64,000 nucleotides of DNA from Candidatus Ozemobacteraceae bacterium (GTDB lineage: Bacteria; Muiribacteriota; Ozemobacteria; Ozemobacterales; Ozemobacteraceae), in contig DAOSOK010000005.1 of assembly GCA_035373905.1 (NCBI GenBank), forward strand, positions 62,001 through 126,000, read 5' to 3'. The notes beneath the pieces were generated by a model that saw only the letters and a program-made list of their open reading frames with translations, was not told the DNA's origin and did not search any database. Position 1 is the stretch's first letter. The number at the start of each line of letters is the position of its first letter. Shown piece by piece: positions 1-9,127 of this stretch. The position numbers and the translations under genes were made by a program.

Positions 1-2438
1 GCGCCGTAGGGGAACGAGCCCTTGTCGGTGATGAAGTGGGCCGTCGAGATCAGTTGACCGTGGCCCGTGCCGCTCTGTGTGCGGCGGGCGATCTGCTCGT
101 ACGTGACCTCGCCGGAAAGCCCCCTGACCACGCCGGGCCAGGCGAGCTCGAGGTTGTTCTCGGGCTCCTGGAGCATGTCCGCGGCTTCCCGGATCAGCTT
201 TGCCTTCATGTTCAGCGCGGCGTTGAGGGCGGCGCCGCCCGAGAAATACGTGCCGGACGAAGCGTAGGCGCCCACGTCGAACGGCGTGGAGTCGGTGTCG
301 GCGGCCAGCACGGCCACGTGTTCCATCGGCACCTTCAGGGTCTCGGCGGTCAGTTTGACCGCGACGGTTTCGAGCCCGGTTCCGAGGTCGGTGCCGCCCG
401 ACAGCACCATGAAGGTGCCGTCGCCGAACTGCATGATGGCCGCGTTCGCCGAGTCGAGGCCGGGCAGGCCGGAGCCCTGCTGGATGATCACGACGCCCTG
501 GCCGATCTTCACGTCGGGGTCGTCGCTCGCATCTTTTTTGCCCCAGTTGATGAGCTTTTTGCCCTGTTCGAGGGCCGGCCCGAGGCCGCAGGTCTGGACG
601 AGCTGGGGCGTGCCTTCGCGGCCTTCGCCGAGGCAGCGCAGGATCTCGAGCATGACCCCTTCGCGCACCCGGTTCTTCTCGAGGAAGGCGAGCTGGTCCA
701 TACCGAGTTTTTCGGCCATCTCGGCGGCGGCGAGCTGGAGGGCGAACGAGCCCTGCGGCGCGCCGTAGCCCTGGTAGGCGCCGGTCGGGGAAATGTTCGA
801 GTAGTAGGTATGGACGTCGAACCGCACGTTGTCGCAGAGGAACAGCGGAAGGGCCTTGGAACAGGCGTTCATCGGCACGGTGAGACAGTGCGAGCCGTAG
901 GGGCCGGTGTTGGCCTCGAGGTCCATGTGGATCGCCGTAAGGCGGCCGTCTTTCTTCGCGCCGAGTTTGACGCGCACCTTCATCGTGTGGCGGGTGCGCG
1001 AGTTGATGAACTCGTCCTCACGCGTGTAGCGGTACAGCACGTCGCGGCCGGTGATCCAGGTGGCCCAGGCGGCCACTTCCTCGAGCACCATGTCCTGTTT
1101 CGCGCCGAACCCGCCGCCCACGCGCTCCTTGACGACGCGGAGACGGTTCTCCTTCACGCCGAGAATGCGGGCAATGATGCGGCGCACGTGCGACGGCACC
1201 TGCGTCGAGGCGTGGATGACCAGACGGTCGCCATCCATGCGGCTGTAGGCGATGTGGGGCTCGACGGGGGTGCACTGCACCTGGGCCGTCTCGTAGGTCT
1301 GTTCGAACACGACCTCGGCCTCGGCGAATCCCTTCTCGATATCGCCGATCCCGCCGTGGACCGATGCGGCCAGGTTGCGGTGCGGATCGGCATGGATCGG
1401 GAACTGGTAGATGATCTTGCCTTCGCGCGGGTCGACGTTCTTGTTATAGCTATCGATATCTTTCGGCGCGCCGACCACATACTCGACATGGGCGTTGTGG
1501 ACGATCGGGGCCCCGGGGCGCTTGGCCTCGTCGATGGTGAAGACGCCGGGCAGAACCTCGTATTCGACCTCGATCAGCTTCAGGGCTTCGGCAGCGATCT
1601 CGAGCGTCTCGGCGACGACGGCGGCGACGCGGTCACCGACGTGGCGAAGCTTCTGGTCGAACATCCGGCGGTCGTACGGCGAGGGCTCGGGGAAGCCCTG
1701 GCCGGCCGGGTTGTACCAGACGTCGGGGCAGTTCTTGTAGGTGAACACGGCGACGACGCCGGGAAGCGCCTCGGCGCGGGTGGTGTCGATACGCGTGATA
1801 TAAGCGTGCGCATGCGGGCTGGGGAGAACCTTGAGATGGCAGTGGCCCGGCCGCACCCGGTCCTCGACGAAGGCCGCTTCGCCCCGGGCGAGCAGGTAGC
1901 CGTCGAGCTTGCCGTGGGCGGCGCCGACGTAGCGCATTCCCTCGCGGAATTTCGGCATCTCGAAGGGCGTGGCGGGATCGCGGCGGCGCGCGATGGCCAG
2001 TTCCACCGCCCCGTAGATCTGTTCGTAACCGGTGCAGCGGCAGAAGACGCCTGAGAGCGCATCCCGGATCTGTTCCCGGGTCGGGCGTTCGAACTTCTCG
2101 AGCAGTTCAGCGATGGCCATCAGCATGGCGCCGGTGCAGTAGCCGCACTGGACGATGCCGGAGTCGACGAATGCGGTCTGAAGGTGGTTCAGCTCGCGCG
2201 GCCGGGCCAGCCCCTCGACGGTGCGAAGGTGCTTTCCCTCGACCTGGCCGGCGACCAGGAGGCAGGTGTTCATCAGGCGGCCATCGATGAGGATCGAGCA
2301 GGCGCCGCAGGTGCCTTCCCCGTCACAGCCGTTGCGCACCGACAGAATGCCTTCGCGTCGCAGGGCATCGCGGAGATTTTCGCCGGGCTCGGCATTGAGC
2401 TTGCGGGGGGAGCCGTTGAGAGTGATCGAGATGGACAT
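1..2438 (-). CDS. Molybdenum hydroxylase with fused [2Fe-2S] and molybdopterin-binding domains (3' end outside window)
   Basis: Xanthine dehydrogenase/aldehyde oxidase family enzyme; about 812 residues are visible and no stop is reached. Residues 1-165 are a two-cluster [2Fe-2S] module: plant-type cluster Cys38, Cys44, Cys47, Cys59 and second cluster Cys98, Cys101, Cys133, Cys135. From about residue 170 a molybdopterin-binding large subunit follows, with the GGGFGAKQ loop near 441. The ATG at 2438 overlaps the stop of the upstream FAD subunit by one base (TGATG). The small and large subunits are therefore one polypeptide, unlike the separate genes at 4394 and 4855. The position matching the conserved substrate-pocket Arg (FRGFG in xanthine dehydrogenase) reads AYQGYG, so it is Gln556. 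The substrate cannot be told from sequence; a CO dehydrogenase is unlikely because the AYRCSFR loop is absent. About 150 residues appear to be missing at the C terminus. Confidence 0.9.
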   Translation of the reverse strand, partial: MSISITLNGSPRKLNAEPGENLRDALRREGILSVRNGCDGEGTCGACSILIDGRLMNTCLLVAGQVEGKHLRTVEGLARPRELNHLQTAFVDSGIVQCGYCTGAMLMAIAELLEKFERPTREQIRDALSGVFCRCTGYEQIYGAVELAIARRRDPATPFEMPKFREGMRYVGAAHGKLDGYLLARGEAAFVEDRVRPGHCHLKVLPSPHAHAYITRIDTTRAEALPGVVAVFTYKNCPDVWYNPAGQGFPEPSPYDRRMFDQKLRHVGDRVAAVVAETLEIAAEALKLIEVEYEVLPGVFTIDEAKRPGAPIVHNAHVEYVVGAPKDIDSYNKNVDPREGKIIYQFPIHADPHRNLAASVHGGIGDIEKGFAEAEVVFEQTYETAQVQCTPVEPHIAYSRMDGDRLVIHASTQVPSHVRRIIARILGVKENRLRVVKERVGGGFGAKQDMVLEEVAAWATWITGRDVLYRYTREDEFINSRTRHTMKVRVKLGAKKDGRLTAIHMDLEANTGPYGSHCLTVPMNACSKALPLFLCDNVRFDVHTYYSNISPTGAYQGYGAPQGSFALQLAAAEMAEKLGMDQLAFLEKNRVREGVMLEILRCLGEGREGTPQLVQTCGLGPALEQGKKLINWGKKDASDDPDVKIGQGVVIIQQGSGLPGLDSANAAIMQFGDGTFMVLSGGTDLGTGLETVAVKLTAETLKVPMEHVAVLAADTDSTPFDVGAYASSGTYFSGGAALNAALNMKAKLIREAADMLQEPENNLELAWPGVVRGLSGEVTYEQIARRTQSGTGHGQLISTAHFITDKGSFPYG

Positions 2439-3244
2439 CAGCGGGCTCCTTTCCTGGAACCGGTCTGGGCTGCAGCAGCTTTCACGACGCGCGCACCGAG
2501 GACGGCGGCGATCTGGCGCTTGAAAGCGGCACTGCCGCGAAGATCGTCGATCGGGTGGACCGCACCGGCGATCAGGGATTCGAGGTGCTCTGGGGAAGGC
2601 AGGGGCTTGCCGTCGAGACTCTTCTCGACCTCGTGCAGCCGCACCACATGGGGGGCCACCCCGCCGATGGCCAGCATCGGCTGGCGGAGCATGTCGCCAT
2701 CGAGGGTGAGCGAGGCCGCCGCCGTGACGATCGAGATGTCGGAGGCCGTCCGGCTGTGGCTCGCCAGGCCGAAGGTGCGGTTCGTGGTCGGAACGATGAT
2801 GGCGATGATCAGCTCGGGGGCACCGGTGAGAAACGCCTCGACCGGCATCTCGCGGTCGGCCAGGACGACACGGGCTTCCGCGGCGAGCAGAGCCGGAATC
2901 AGGTCGGCGCAGGATTTGTTGGCGCCGAGTTGTCCGCCCACCGTCGCGACGTTGCGGATATTGCGGTTGGTCATCTGGTGCGCCGCCGTCTTCAAAAATT
3001 CGGGAACGGCGGGGTGCTCGATGAGCTGCTGGAACGTGACGCGCGCTCCGATGCGCAGCCCGTCGGCCGTCGTCTCGATCTTGTCGAGGCCGAGTCCGGC
3101 GAGGTCGATGAGGGCCGCGGGGCGGGGGGCGTGGAGGTTGTTCACCTCGGTGCCCCCGGCAAGAAAGACGGCGCCAGGCCCCAGTTTCGATTTGAGTTGC
3201 ATGGCTTCGGATGCCGAAGCCGGTCGATGATATGCAGGAACCAT
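2438..3244 (-). CDS. FAD-binding subunit of molybdenum hydroxylase
   Basis: 268-residue medium (FAD) subunit of the XdhB/CoxM type, carrying electrons from the [2Fe-2S] clusters to an acceptor through FAD. The FAD-binding motifs are FLAGGTEV near residue 35 and the ATVGGQLG region near 105, followed by the usual C-terminal domain. The ATG at 3244 is chosen because GAGGAGG lies just upstream; an upstream in-frame start at 3268 has no comparable site. Its TGA shares one base with the start of the fused FeS-Mo gene, so the two form one operon and probably one enzyme complex. Family is clear; substrate is unknown. Confidence 0.9.
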   Translation of the reverse strand: MVPAYHRPASASEAMQLKSKLGPGAVFLAGGTEVNNLHAPRPAALIDLAGLGLDKIETTADGLRIGARVTFQQLIEHPAVPEFLKTAAHQMTNRNIRNVATVGGQLGANKSCADLIPALLAAEARVVLADREMPVEAFLTGAPELIIAIIVPTTNRTFGLASHSRTASDISIVTAAASLTLDGDMLRQPMLAIGGVAPHVVRLHEVEKSLDGKPLPSPEHLESLIAGAVHPIDDLRGSAAFKRQIAAVLGARVVKAAAAQTGSRKGAR

Positions 3245-3287
3245 GGCGCCTCCTCGATAGACAAACATGTGATTGAATCAGCTATTC

Positions 3288-3316
3288 AGCATACCATCGC
3301 CGGTATTGCCGGGCAA
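3288..3316 (-). promoter_or_regulatory. Putative promoter of the leftward hydroxylase operon
   Basis: On the minus strand TTGCCC (3316-3311) and TATGCT (3293-3288) are 17 bases apart, and the -10 is preceded by TGG as in an extended -10. It lies about 45 bases upstream of the ATG at 3244. Both hexamers are imperfect, so this is a moderate call. Confidence 0.4.
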
Positions 3317-3440
3317 GGTGCAGCGAAGACCCATTTCTGCGTGGCGGGAGCAGCTTTTCCGGGCAATCCTCAAAAGGAGGGGGGATTTTCCCTGTGTGCG
3401 CCTCCTGGCGCCGTTCTCAGAGGATGGTATGCGATCAAGA

Positions 3441-3470
3441 GTGACAAAGCCTGTTTTCATTGGCTATAAT
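3441..3470 (+). promoter_or_regulatory. Sigma-70-type promoter of the rightward hydroxylase operon
   Basis: GTGACA (3441-3446, five of six matches to TTGACA), an 18-base spacer, and a perfect TATAAT (3465-3470). Transcription would start near 3477, giving a leader of about 42 bases with AGGAGAGGGG before the ATG at 3519. The rest of the 274-base gap between the two operons (3245-3518) shows no further gene. Confidence 0.75.
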
Positions 3471-3518
3471 TCTGCCCATAGTGGTCTGTGGGCTGTGAAT
3501 ACATAACAGGAGAGGGGA

Positions 3519-4376
3519 ATGCTGAAACATCTCACGCAGTTTTACCGTCCGGCGACGATCGAGGAAGCCTGCGCCCTGCTGGCCGCCAAAGATCGGCGGA
3601 ACGCTGTCCTCGCGGGTGGAACCCACATTGCGGCCGTCAACGACTCGACGATCGAAGGACTGGTCGATCTCGGCGGGTTGAATCTTTCCTACATCAGGCG
3701 CACCGAGGAAGGATATGCGATTGGCGCGATGACCCCCGTTCAGGACGTTTTCAAGTCATCGATGCTCGTCGGTCCGTCCGGCCAGCTTCTCCGGGCGGCC
3801 GCCGGCAGGATCGGTTCGACCCTGCTTCGGCATTCGATCACGGCCGGCGGCAACCTGATGGCCCTTTTCCCGTGGTCGGACCTGCCTCCCGCCCTGCTCG
3901 CGCTCGACGCGCAGGCGCTCTGCCGGCGCGGCGTTCCCAAGCGCACCGTGGCGGTGAAGAACCTGATCGAAACGGGCCCTCGGCATTACATGGAACCGGG
4001 CGAGATCCTGGTCGAGCTCCAGGTGCCGGAATACGGCCGCGGGACCGGCGTTGCCTTTCACAAGTTCTCGAAGACGACCAACGATTACGCGATGATCACC
4101 GTCGCCGTGCGTATCACGATGCAGGGCGAAACCGTGAAGGAAGCCCGCATTGCGCTGAACGCGGTGTGCAAAAAGGCCCAGCGGCGGCCCGATGCGGAAA
4201 AACAGCTCGAGAACATGGTTCCGACGGCCGAACGCATTGCCGCAGCCGCTGCAGCCGCCGCCCGCGATCTCGATATGACCACCGATTTCCGCGCCTCACG
4301 CGAGTATCGCGAAGAGGTGCTGCCGGTCTTCGTGCGTCGCTGCATCGACGAAGCGCTGCACCAGGCCCGCGCCTGA
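3519..4376 (+). CDS. FAD-binding subunit of molybdenum hydroxylase
   Basis: 285-residue FAD subunit, paralogous to the one at 2438-3244. The flavin-binding signatures are VLAGGTHIAA near residue 30 and ITAGGNLMALFPWSDLPPAL near 108, followed by the C-terminal domain of the CO dehydrogenase flavoprotein family. A strong ribosome site (AGGAGAGGGG) sits right before the ATG. It is first in a three-gene operon: the FeS subunit starts 17 bases downstream with its own AGGGGAGAAG site. Role in electron transfer is inferred from the family; substrate is unknown. Confidence 0.9.
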   Translation: MLKHLTQFYRPATIEEACALLAAKDRRNAVLAGGTHIAAVNDSTIEGLVDLGGLNLSYIRRTEEGYAIGAMTPVQDVFKSSMLVGPSGQLLRAAAGRIGSTLLRHSITAGGNLMALFPWSDLPPALLALDAQALCRRGVPKRTVAVKNLIETGPRHYMEPGEILVELQVPEYGRGTGVAFHKFSKTTNDYAMITVAVRITMQGETVKEARIALNAVCKKAQRRPDAEKQLENMVPTAERIAAAAAAAARDLDMTTDFRASREYREEVLPVFVRRCIDEALHQARA

Positions 4377-4393
4377 CGGAAGGGGAGAAGCAT

Positions 4394-4858
4394 ATGAACG
4401 TCACGATGACGATCAACGGAAAGAAGCGCACGTTCGAGATCGATCCTCGCACGCTGCTGCTCGATCTGCTGCGCGCAAACGGATACAAGAGCGTCAAAAA
4501 AGGCTGCGGGGAAGGCTCGTGCGGTGCCTGCGCCGTGCTCATCGACGGTCGCCCGAAGAACTCCTGCCTGTTGTTTGCGGCACAATGCGAAGGCGCAACC
4601 ATCACCACTGCCGAAGGGCTGGGGACCCCCGAACATCCGCACCCGCTGCAGACCGCGTTCGTGAAACACGGCGCGACCCAGTGCGGATACTGCAACCCCG
4701 GCTCGCTGATCGCCGCGAAGGCCCTGCTCGACCGGAACCCGCACCCGACCGAAGCCGAGGTGCGGGAAGCCCTCGACGGGAACCTCTGCCGCTGCACCGG
4801 CTACGTCAAGCGCATCGAAGCCGTGATGGACGTCGCTTCGGGAGGGAAAAAGGCATGA
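4394..4858 (+). CDS. [2Fe-2S] subunit of molybdenum hydroxylase
   Basis: 154-residue small subunit with both expected clusters: Cys38, Cys43, Cys46, Cys58 (ferredoxin-like) and Cys97, Cys100, Cys132, Cys134 (helical domain, CGYC and CRCTGY). It relays electrons from the molybdenum centre to the FAD subunit. The ATG at 4394 follows AGGGGAGAAG. The stop overlaps the start of the next gene (ATGA at 4855-4858), so the two are translationally coupled. A longer reading of the same frame from 3488 runs through the FAD gene out of frame and is not the real start. Confidence 0.93.
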   Translation: MNVTMTINGKKRTFEIDPRTLLLDLLRANGYKSVKKGCGEGSCGACAVLIDGRPKNSCLLFAAQCEGATITTAEGLGTPEHPHPLQTAFVKHGATQCGYCNPGSLIAAKALLDRNPHPTEAEVREALDGNLCRCTGYVKRIEAVMDVASGGKKA

Positions 4859-7686
4859 AGAAGGTCGTGAAATCTGCCGTGAAGCCCGTGAAGAACGCCA
4901 AGCCTGCAGAATCCGCCGTGAAACCGGCGGTCAAGACGGTGAAATCGGCGGTCAAGCCGCTCAAACCGGCAAAACCTGTCGTGAAGGCTGTGAAGCCGGC
5001 ACGAAAACCGGGCAAGCCGGTTGCCACACCGAAAAAAGTCGGCGCCGTGAAACCCGTGAAATCTGCTGTGAAGCCGATCAAGGTTGTGCCGGCGAAATCC
5101 GTGAAACCGGCCAAGATGGAAAAATCCGTCGTCAAACCGGCCGAAACGAAAAAACCGGCGAAGACTGTCAGGTCGATCAAGCCCGTGAAGTCCGTCGCGA
5201 AACCCGCGAAGGTCGAAAAGGCCGGAAAGCCTGCCGCGAAACCCTCGAAGACCGGGAAGCCCTCGAAGTCCGTTGCCGATCCGAAGATCATCTCTCCGAA
5301 GATCATCTCCAGGAAGGCGTCTCCGATTCCCGAACCTGTCTTCGCGTTCGACCGGCCTGACGCGTTCAACGTCGTCAACCACAGTCGCGAGAAGATCGAC
5401 GGCTATGGCCTCGTGTGCGGCACCAGAAAATATACCGGTGACTATGACATGCCGGACGCCCTCAGGATCAAGGTGCTGACAAGCCCGCACGCGCATGCCC
5501 GCATCAAAAACATCGACACGTCCGAGGCGCAAAAGGTCCCCGGCGTCGTTGCCGTCTATACGTGGAAAGACGTTCCACGCATCGCTCATACGACGGCAGG
5601 CCAGGGATATCCCGAGCCGTCGCCCTACGATACGTTCATCCTCGACAACAAGGTCCGGTTCGTCGGCGACCGTGTCGCGATCGTGGCGGCCGAGACTGTC
5701 GAGGCGGCGCTCGAGGCCTGCAAGCTGATCAAGGTCGAGTATGAGGTGCTTCCCGCGGTGTTCGATCCCGAGAAGGCGATGGAGAAAGACGCTCCCGTCA
5801 TTCACGACGAGCCTGAGGCAAAGATGCCGATCCCGGCGTTCTACGACGCGAAACGCAATCACTGCGCTCATGTCGATGCCAGGTTCGGCGATATCCAGAA
5901 GGCGTTCAAAGATGCCGACGTCGTGCTCGAACGAAAATATTACACGCACTATGCACATCACTGCGCGATCGAGCCGCACGTCTGCCTCAGCCACCTCGAC
6001 GAGAACGACCGCCTGACGATCTACGTTTCGACCCAGGTGCCGTTCCACTCCCGCCGCATCACGGCGCAGGCCCTCGGCATTCCGCTCAAAAAGGTCCGCG
6101 TGATCAAGCCCCGCATCGGCGGCGGTTTCGGCTCGAAACAGGAAGTGCTCCTCGAGGACGTCTGCGGCTTCGTCACCCTCAAGACCCGCCGGCCCGCGAA
6201 ATGGGAACTGACCCGCGAGGAGGAGTTCGTCTCGGCCCGCACGCGCCACCCCATGGTCGTCACGATCAAGAGCGGCGTGAAGAAGAACGGCACGATCACT
6301 GGCATCTCGATGAAGATCCTGAGCAACACCGGCGCCTACGGCAGCCACGCGCTCACGGTCATGTCGAACTGCGGCTCGAAGGTTCTGCCGCTGTACAAGA
6401 CGAACTGCGTCGAGTTCATCGGCGACACCGTCTACACCAACCTACCCGTCTGCGGCGCGTATCGCGGCTACGGGGCGACCCAGGCCGCGTTCGCGATGGA
6501 GTCCCAGATGGACGAGATGGCCGCCGCGATCGGGATGAATCCTCTCGAGTTCCGCAAGATGAACCATATCAAGGAAGGCGAGACCTCCCCCGTCTTCAAG
6601 GCGCTCGGCGAAGGCCGCGAAGGCGTCGATATGAAGATCGGCTCCTGTGGTCTGCCGAAGTGCATCGAGATCGGCGCGCGAGAGATCGGCTGGAAGGAAA
6701 AACAGGGCAGGCCCGGCTACGGCCCGAAACGGCGCGGCGTCGGCATGTGCATCCTGATGCAGGGAAGTTCGATTCCCGAGATCGATATGGGTGCCGCGTT
6801 CATCAAGATGAACGACGACGGTTCGTTCAACATGATGGTCGGTGCGACCGATCTTGGAACCGGCTCCGACACGATTCTCGCCCAGATCGCCGCCGAAACG
6901 CTCGGCTGCGACCATGACGATATCGTTGTCTATAGTTCCGACACCGACTTCACGCCGTTCGATACCGGTGCGTATGCAAGCTCGACCACCTATCTCTCGG
7001 GCGGCGCCGTCATCCGCGCGGCCGAGCAGGTGCGCGACCAGATCAAGGCCGTCGCTGCCGCGATGCTGAACGAGCCGGTCGAGAGCATCACGATCGAGGA
7101 CAAGTTCGCCTGGGGCAAAAATCCGAAGGGCAAGCTCAGTTTCGGCCAGATCTGCCGGTTCGCGATGTACGAATACAACCAGTTCCAGATCGCGGCCATC
7201 GGCAGTCACGTGACCCACGCCTCGCCGCCCCCGTTCTCGGCGCATTTCGCCGAAGTCGAGGTCGACATCGAGACCGGCGAGGTGAAGGTGCTCAAATACG
7301 TCGCGGCGGTCGACTGCGGCACCGCGATCAACCCGCAGCTCGCCGACGGCCAGACCCAGGGCGGCACGCTCAACGGGATCAGCTTCGCCCTTACAGAAGA
7401 GTTCGTCTTCGACGGGAAGGGCCGCCTGCTCAACCCGACCTTCAAGAACTACAAGATCTTCAGCACGGCCGACCTGCCCGAGCTCAAGACCTTCCTGGTA
7501 CCCACCTACGAACCCACCGGCCCGTACGGCGCCAAAAGCGTCAGCGAGATCTGCATCAACGGCCCGCTGCCGGCGATCGCCAACGCCATCAGGGACGCCG
7601 TCGGCATCCGCCTGACCCGGTCCCCCTTTACGCCCGAGAAGGTGCTCCGGGCGCTCAGGGAAAAAGCCGCGGGAACGCACGCGTGA
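4855..7686 (+). CDS. Molybdopterin-binding subunit with a Lys/Pro/Ala-rich N-terminal tail
   Basis: 943-residue large subunit of a xanthine dehydrogenase-type hydroxylase. Residues from about 165 to the end are the catalytic part: GGGFGSKQ near 422, AYRGYGATQ with Arg537 in the conserved substrate-pocket position, and PYGAKSVSE with the likely catalytic base Glu898. Residues 1-155 are not part of the family: they are a low-complexity repeat of Lys, Pro, Ala and Val (variants of VKSAVKPxK), like a histone H1 or AlgP tail. The ATG at 4855 overlaps the FeS gene stop and follows GGGAGGG, so the tail is almost certainly translated. It may bind nucleic acid, polyanions or the membrane surface, but nothing proves this. 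Substrate is unknown. Confidence 0.92.
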   Translation: MKKVVKSAVKPVKNAKPAESAVKPAVKTVKSAVKPLKPAKPVVKAVKPARKPGKPVATPKKVGAVKPVKSAVKPIKVVPAKSVKPAKMEKSVVKPAETKKPAKTVRSIKPVKSVAKPAKVEKAGKPAAKPSKTGKPSKSVADPKIISPKIISRKASPIPEPVFAFDRPDAFNVVNHSREKIDGYGLVCGTRKYTGDYDMPDALRIKVLTSPHAHARIKNIDTSEAQKVPGVVAVYTWKDVPRIAHTTAGQGYPEPSPYDTFILDNKVRFVGDRVAIVAAETVEAALEACKLIKVEYEVLPAVFDPEKAMEKDAPVIHDEPEAKMPIPAFYDAKRNHCAHVDARFGDIQKAFKDADVVLERKYYTHYAHHCAIEPHVCLSHLDENDRLTIYVSTQVPFHSRRITAQALGIPLKKVRVIKPRIGGGFGSKQEVLLEDVCGFVTLKTRRPAKWELTREEEFVSARTRHPMVVTIKSGVKKNGTITGISMKILSNTGAYGSHALTVMSNCGSKVLPLYKTNCVEFIGDTVYTNLPVCGAYRGYGATQAAFAMESQMDEMAAAIGMNPLEFRKMNHIKEGETSPVFKALGEGREGVDMKIGSCGLPKCIEIGAREIGWKEKQGRPGYGPKRRGVGMCILMQGSSIPEIDMGAAFIKMNDDGSFNMMVGATDLGTGSDTILAQIAAETLGCDHDDIVVYSSDTDFTPFDTGAYASSTTYLSGGAVIRAAEQVRDQIKAVAAAMLNEPVESITIEDKFAWGKNPKGKLSFGQICRFAMYEYNQFQIAAIGSHVTHASPPPFSAHFAEVEVDIETGEVKVLKYVAAVDCGTAINPQLADGQTQGGTLNGISFALTEEFVFDGKGRLLNPTFKNYKIFSTADLPELKTFLVPTYEPTGPYGAKSVSEICINGPLPAIANAIRDAVGIRLTRSPFTPEKVLRALREKAAGTHA

Positions 7687-9116
7687 TGGCCTGCGGCAAC
7701 CGCTCGATCGCTCAGAGCGGGAACCGGCGCCGCCCCCGCCTGGGGGTGGCGCTGGTTCTCGTCTGCGGCCTTTCCTCCGTCATCGCGCCCTTGCCCGCCG
7801 AGGCCTGGGGCAAAAAGAAAAAGGGAAAAACGTCCGCCGGCGCGCCCTCCGCGCAGAAAATCTCGGCCGTCGCGTCGAAAATGCTTCAGAAGGCCCGCGT
7901 CCTGCGCGAGAAAGGGAAGAACGAACAGGCGATCGAGACCTACAAACAGGCTCTGCAGATCGACCCAGCCCTCCCTGAAGCGTATCTCGAACTGGCCGAT
8001 ATCTATAGCGATATAAATATTCCGGAAAGCGCCTCGGCGATGCTGGAAGCGGGACTGCCCTTAGCCGAACAACTCGGATACGAACCGGCCGCGCTCGCCG
8101 CGGCCTGGTGCCGGGCCGCCGAACTGAACGTCCGGCTCGGCAATCTCGACCTGGCGTCCGGTGACCTCGTGAAAGCGACGACGCTGGATCCAGACGACCC
8201 GCTGCCGCATAAAATAGCCGGAGATATTCACGCTGTAAAACAGCGGTATGAAGACGCGTTCAAGGCATACCGCGAAGCCGTTCGTCTTGACCCGCAGTTC
8301 GGAGACGCCTGGGCCGCCATGGGAACGCTGGCGCTCGAGACGAAGCGGGCAAAAGAGGCGCAAGCCGCATACAACGGCCTCCTCGGGGCGGATACGGACC
8401 GCGCCCGACAGTTTGCCGAATCAATGCGGCAGGCCCGCCTGAAGCCCGTCGTGACCCAGAAACAATCGCCTGAACGGATCGCCGCTCCTGCGGACGATCC
8501 CTACGCCGTTCCGGGAACGCCTTCTGGATCAGACAAGCCGAAAGCCGCGGTTCCGCCGGCCCCGAAACCTGTGGTTACGACAGTTCGCGAAAATCCGTAT
8601 GAGGGCATCGAGCCTCGCCCCGTCTCATCTACGCTGCCCTTGGCAACGAAAGCATCGGCCGCGGCAGCGTCCCGGCCACCGGCATCCGCTTCCGCCGGCG
8701 ACACCGATGGTGCGACTCCTTCCCGGCAGGCGGCTTCCGCTCCTGCGCGGGTGCAGGCTGCGACATCTCCGGAAACGGCGCAGGCTGCCGCCGGCGCACC
8801 GGCGACCGAAGCCGCCCCGCTTTCTGACTCGCTCCTCCAGGCGATGGCGGACAGGCTGTTCGACGAGGATCCGGCGATGGCCGACAAGGCTTGCGAAGAG
8901 ATGGCGCTGTATGCCGAACAGGCATTTCCCGTGGTCGTCGAGCGCCTGCCCGATCCCGATCCCGATCGGCGTATCCGTCTCATCCGGGCCCTGAGCCGGA
9001 TGAAGAAGATCGCCGAAACCGTCTCACCGGTTCTCGAAGAACTGCTCCTCGATCCGGATCCCGGCGTGCAGGCCGCTGCCGAAACGGCCATGGACGATCT
9101 GAAAAAAGAGCGATAA
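7686..9116 (+). CDS. Exported TPR and HEAT repeat protein
   Basis: About 476 residues. An N-terminal signal (basic start, hydrophobic stretch near 20-40, AEA before a Trp) suggests export. Residues about 55-250 are TPR repeats (EQAIETYKQALQIDPALPEAY is the clearest). A Pro/Ala/Ser-rich linker spans roughly 265-385, and the C terminus (about 390-475) reads as two HEAT-like helical repeats (PDPDRRIRLIRALSRMKKIA). The ATG at 7686 shares a base with the stop of the hydroxylase gene (TGATG); a GTG one codon earlier is also possible. Coupling to a hydroxylase is odd for a scaffold protein; a partner role cannot be shown. Probably involved in protein assembly in the envelope. Confidence 0.8.
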   Translation: MACGNRSIAQSGNRRRPRLGVALVLVCGLSSVIAPLPAEAWGKKKKGKTSAGAPSAQKISAVASKMLQKARVLREKGKNEQAIETYKQALQIDPALPEAYLELADIYSDINIPESASAMLEAGLPLAEQLGYEPAALAAAWCRAAELNVRLGNLDLASGDLVKATTLDPDDPLPHKIAGDIHAVKQRYEDAFKAYREAVRLDPQFGDAWAAMGTLALETKRAKEAQAAYNGLLGADTDRARQFAESMRQARLKPVVTQKQSPERIAAPADDPYAVPGTPSGSDKPKAAVPPAPKPVVTTVRENPYEGIEPRPVSSTLPLATKASAAAASRPPASASAGDTDGATPSRQAASAPARVQAATSPETAQAAAGAPATEAAPLSDSLLQAMADRLFDEDPAMADKACEEMALYAEQAFPVVVERLPDPDPDRRIRLIRALSRMKKIAETVSPVLEELLLDPDPGVQAAAETAMDDLKKER

Positions 9117-9127
9117 TACGATCGATC

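Noticed and set aside
36..2054. A 672-codon plus-strand frame at the window start
   Set aside because: The minus strand encodes a hydroxylase with all eight Fe-S cysteines and GGGFG loop; the plus frame is its shadow.
4870..5330. The Lys/Pro-rich repeat as a tandem DNA repeat or CRISPR-like array
   Set aside because: Units vary in length and sequence at DNA level and keep the reading frame, so this is protein low complexity, not an array.
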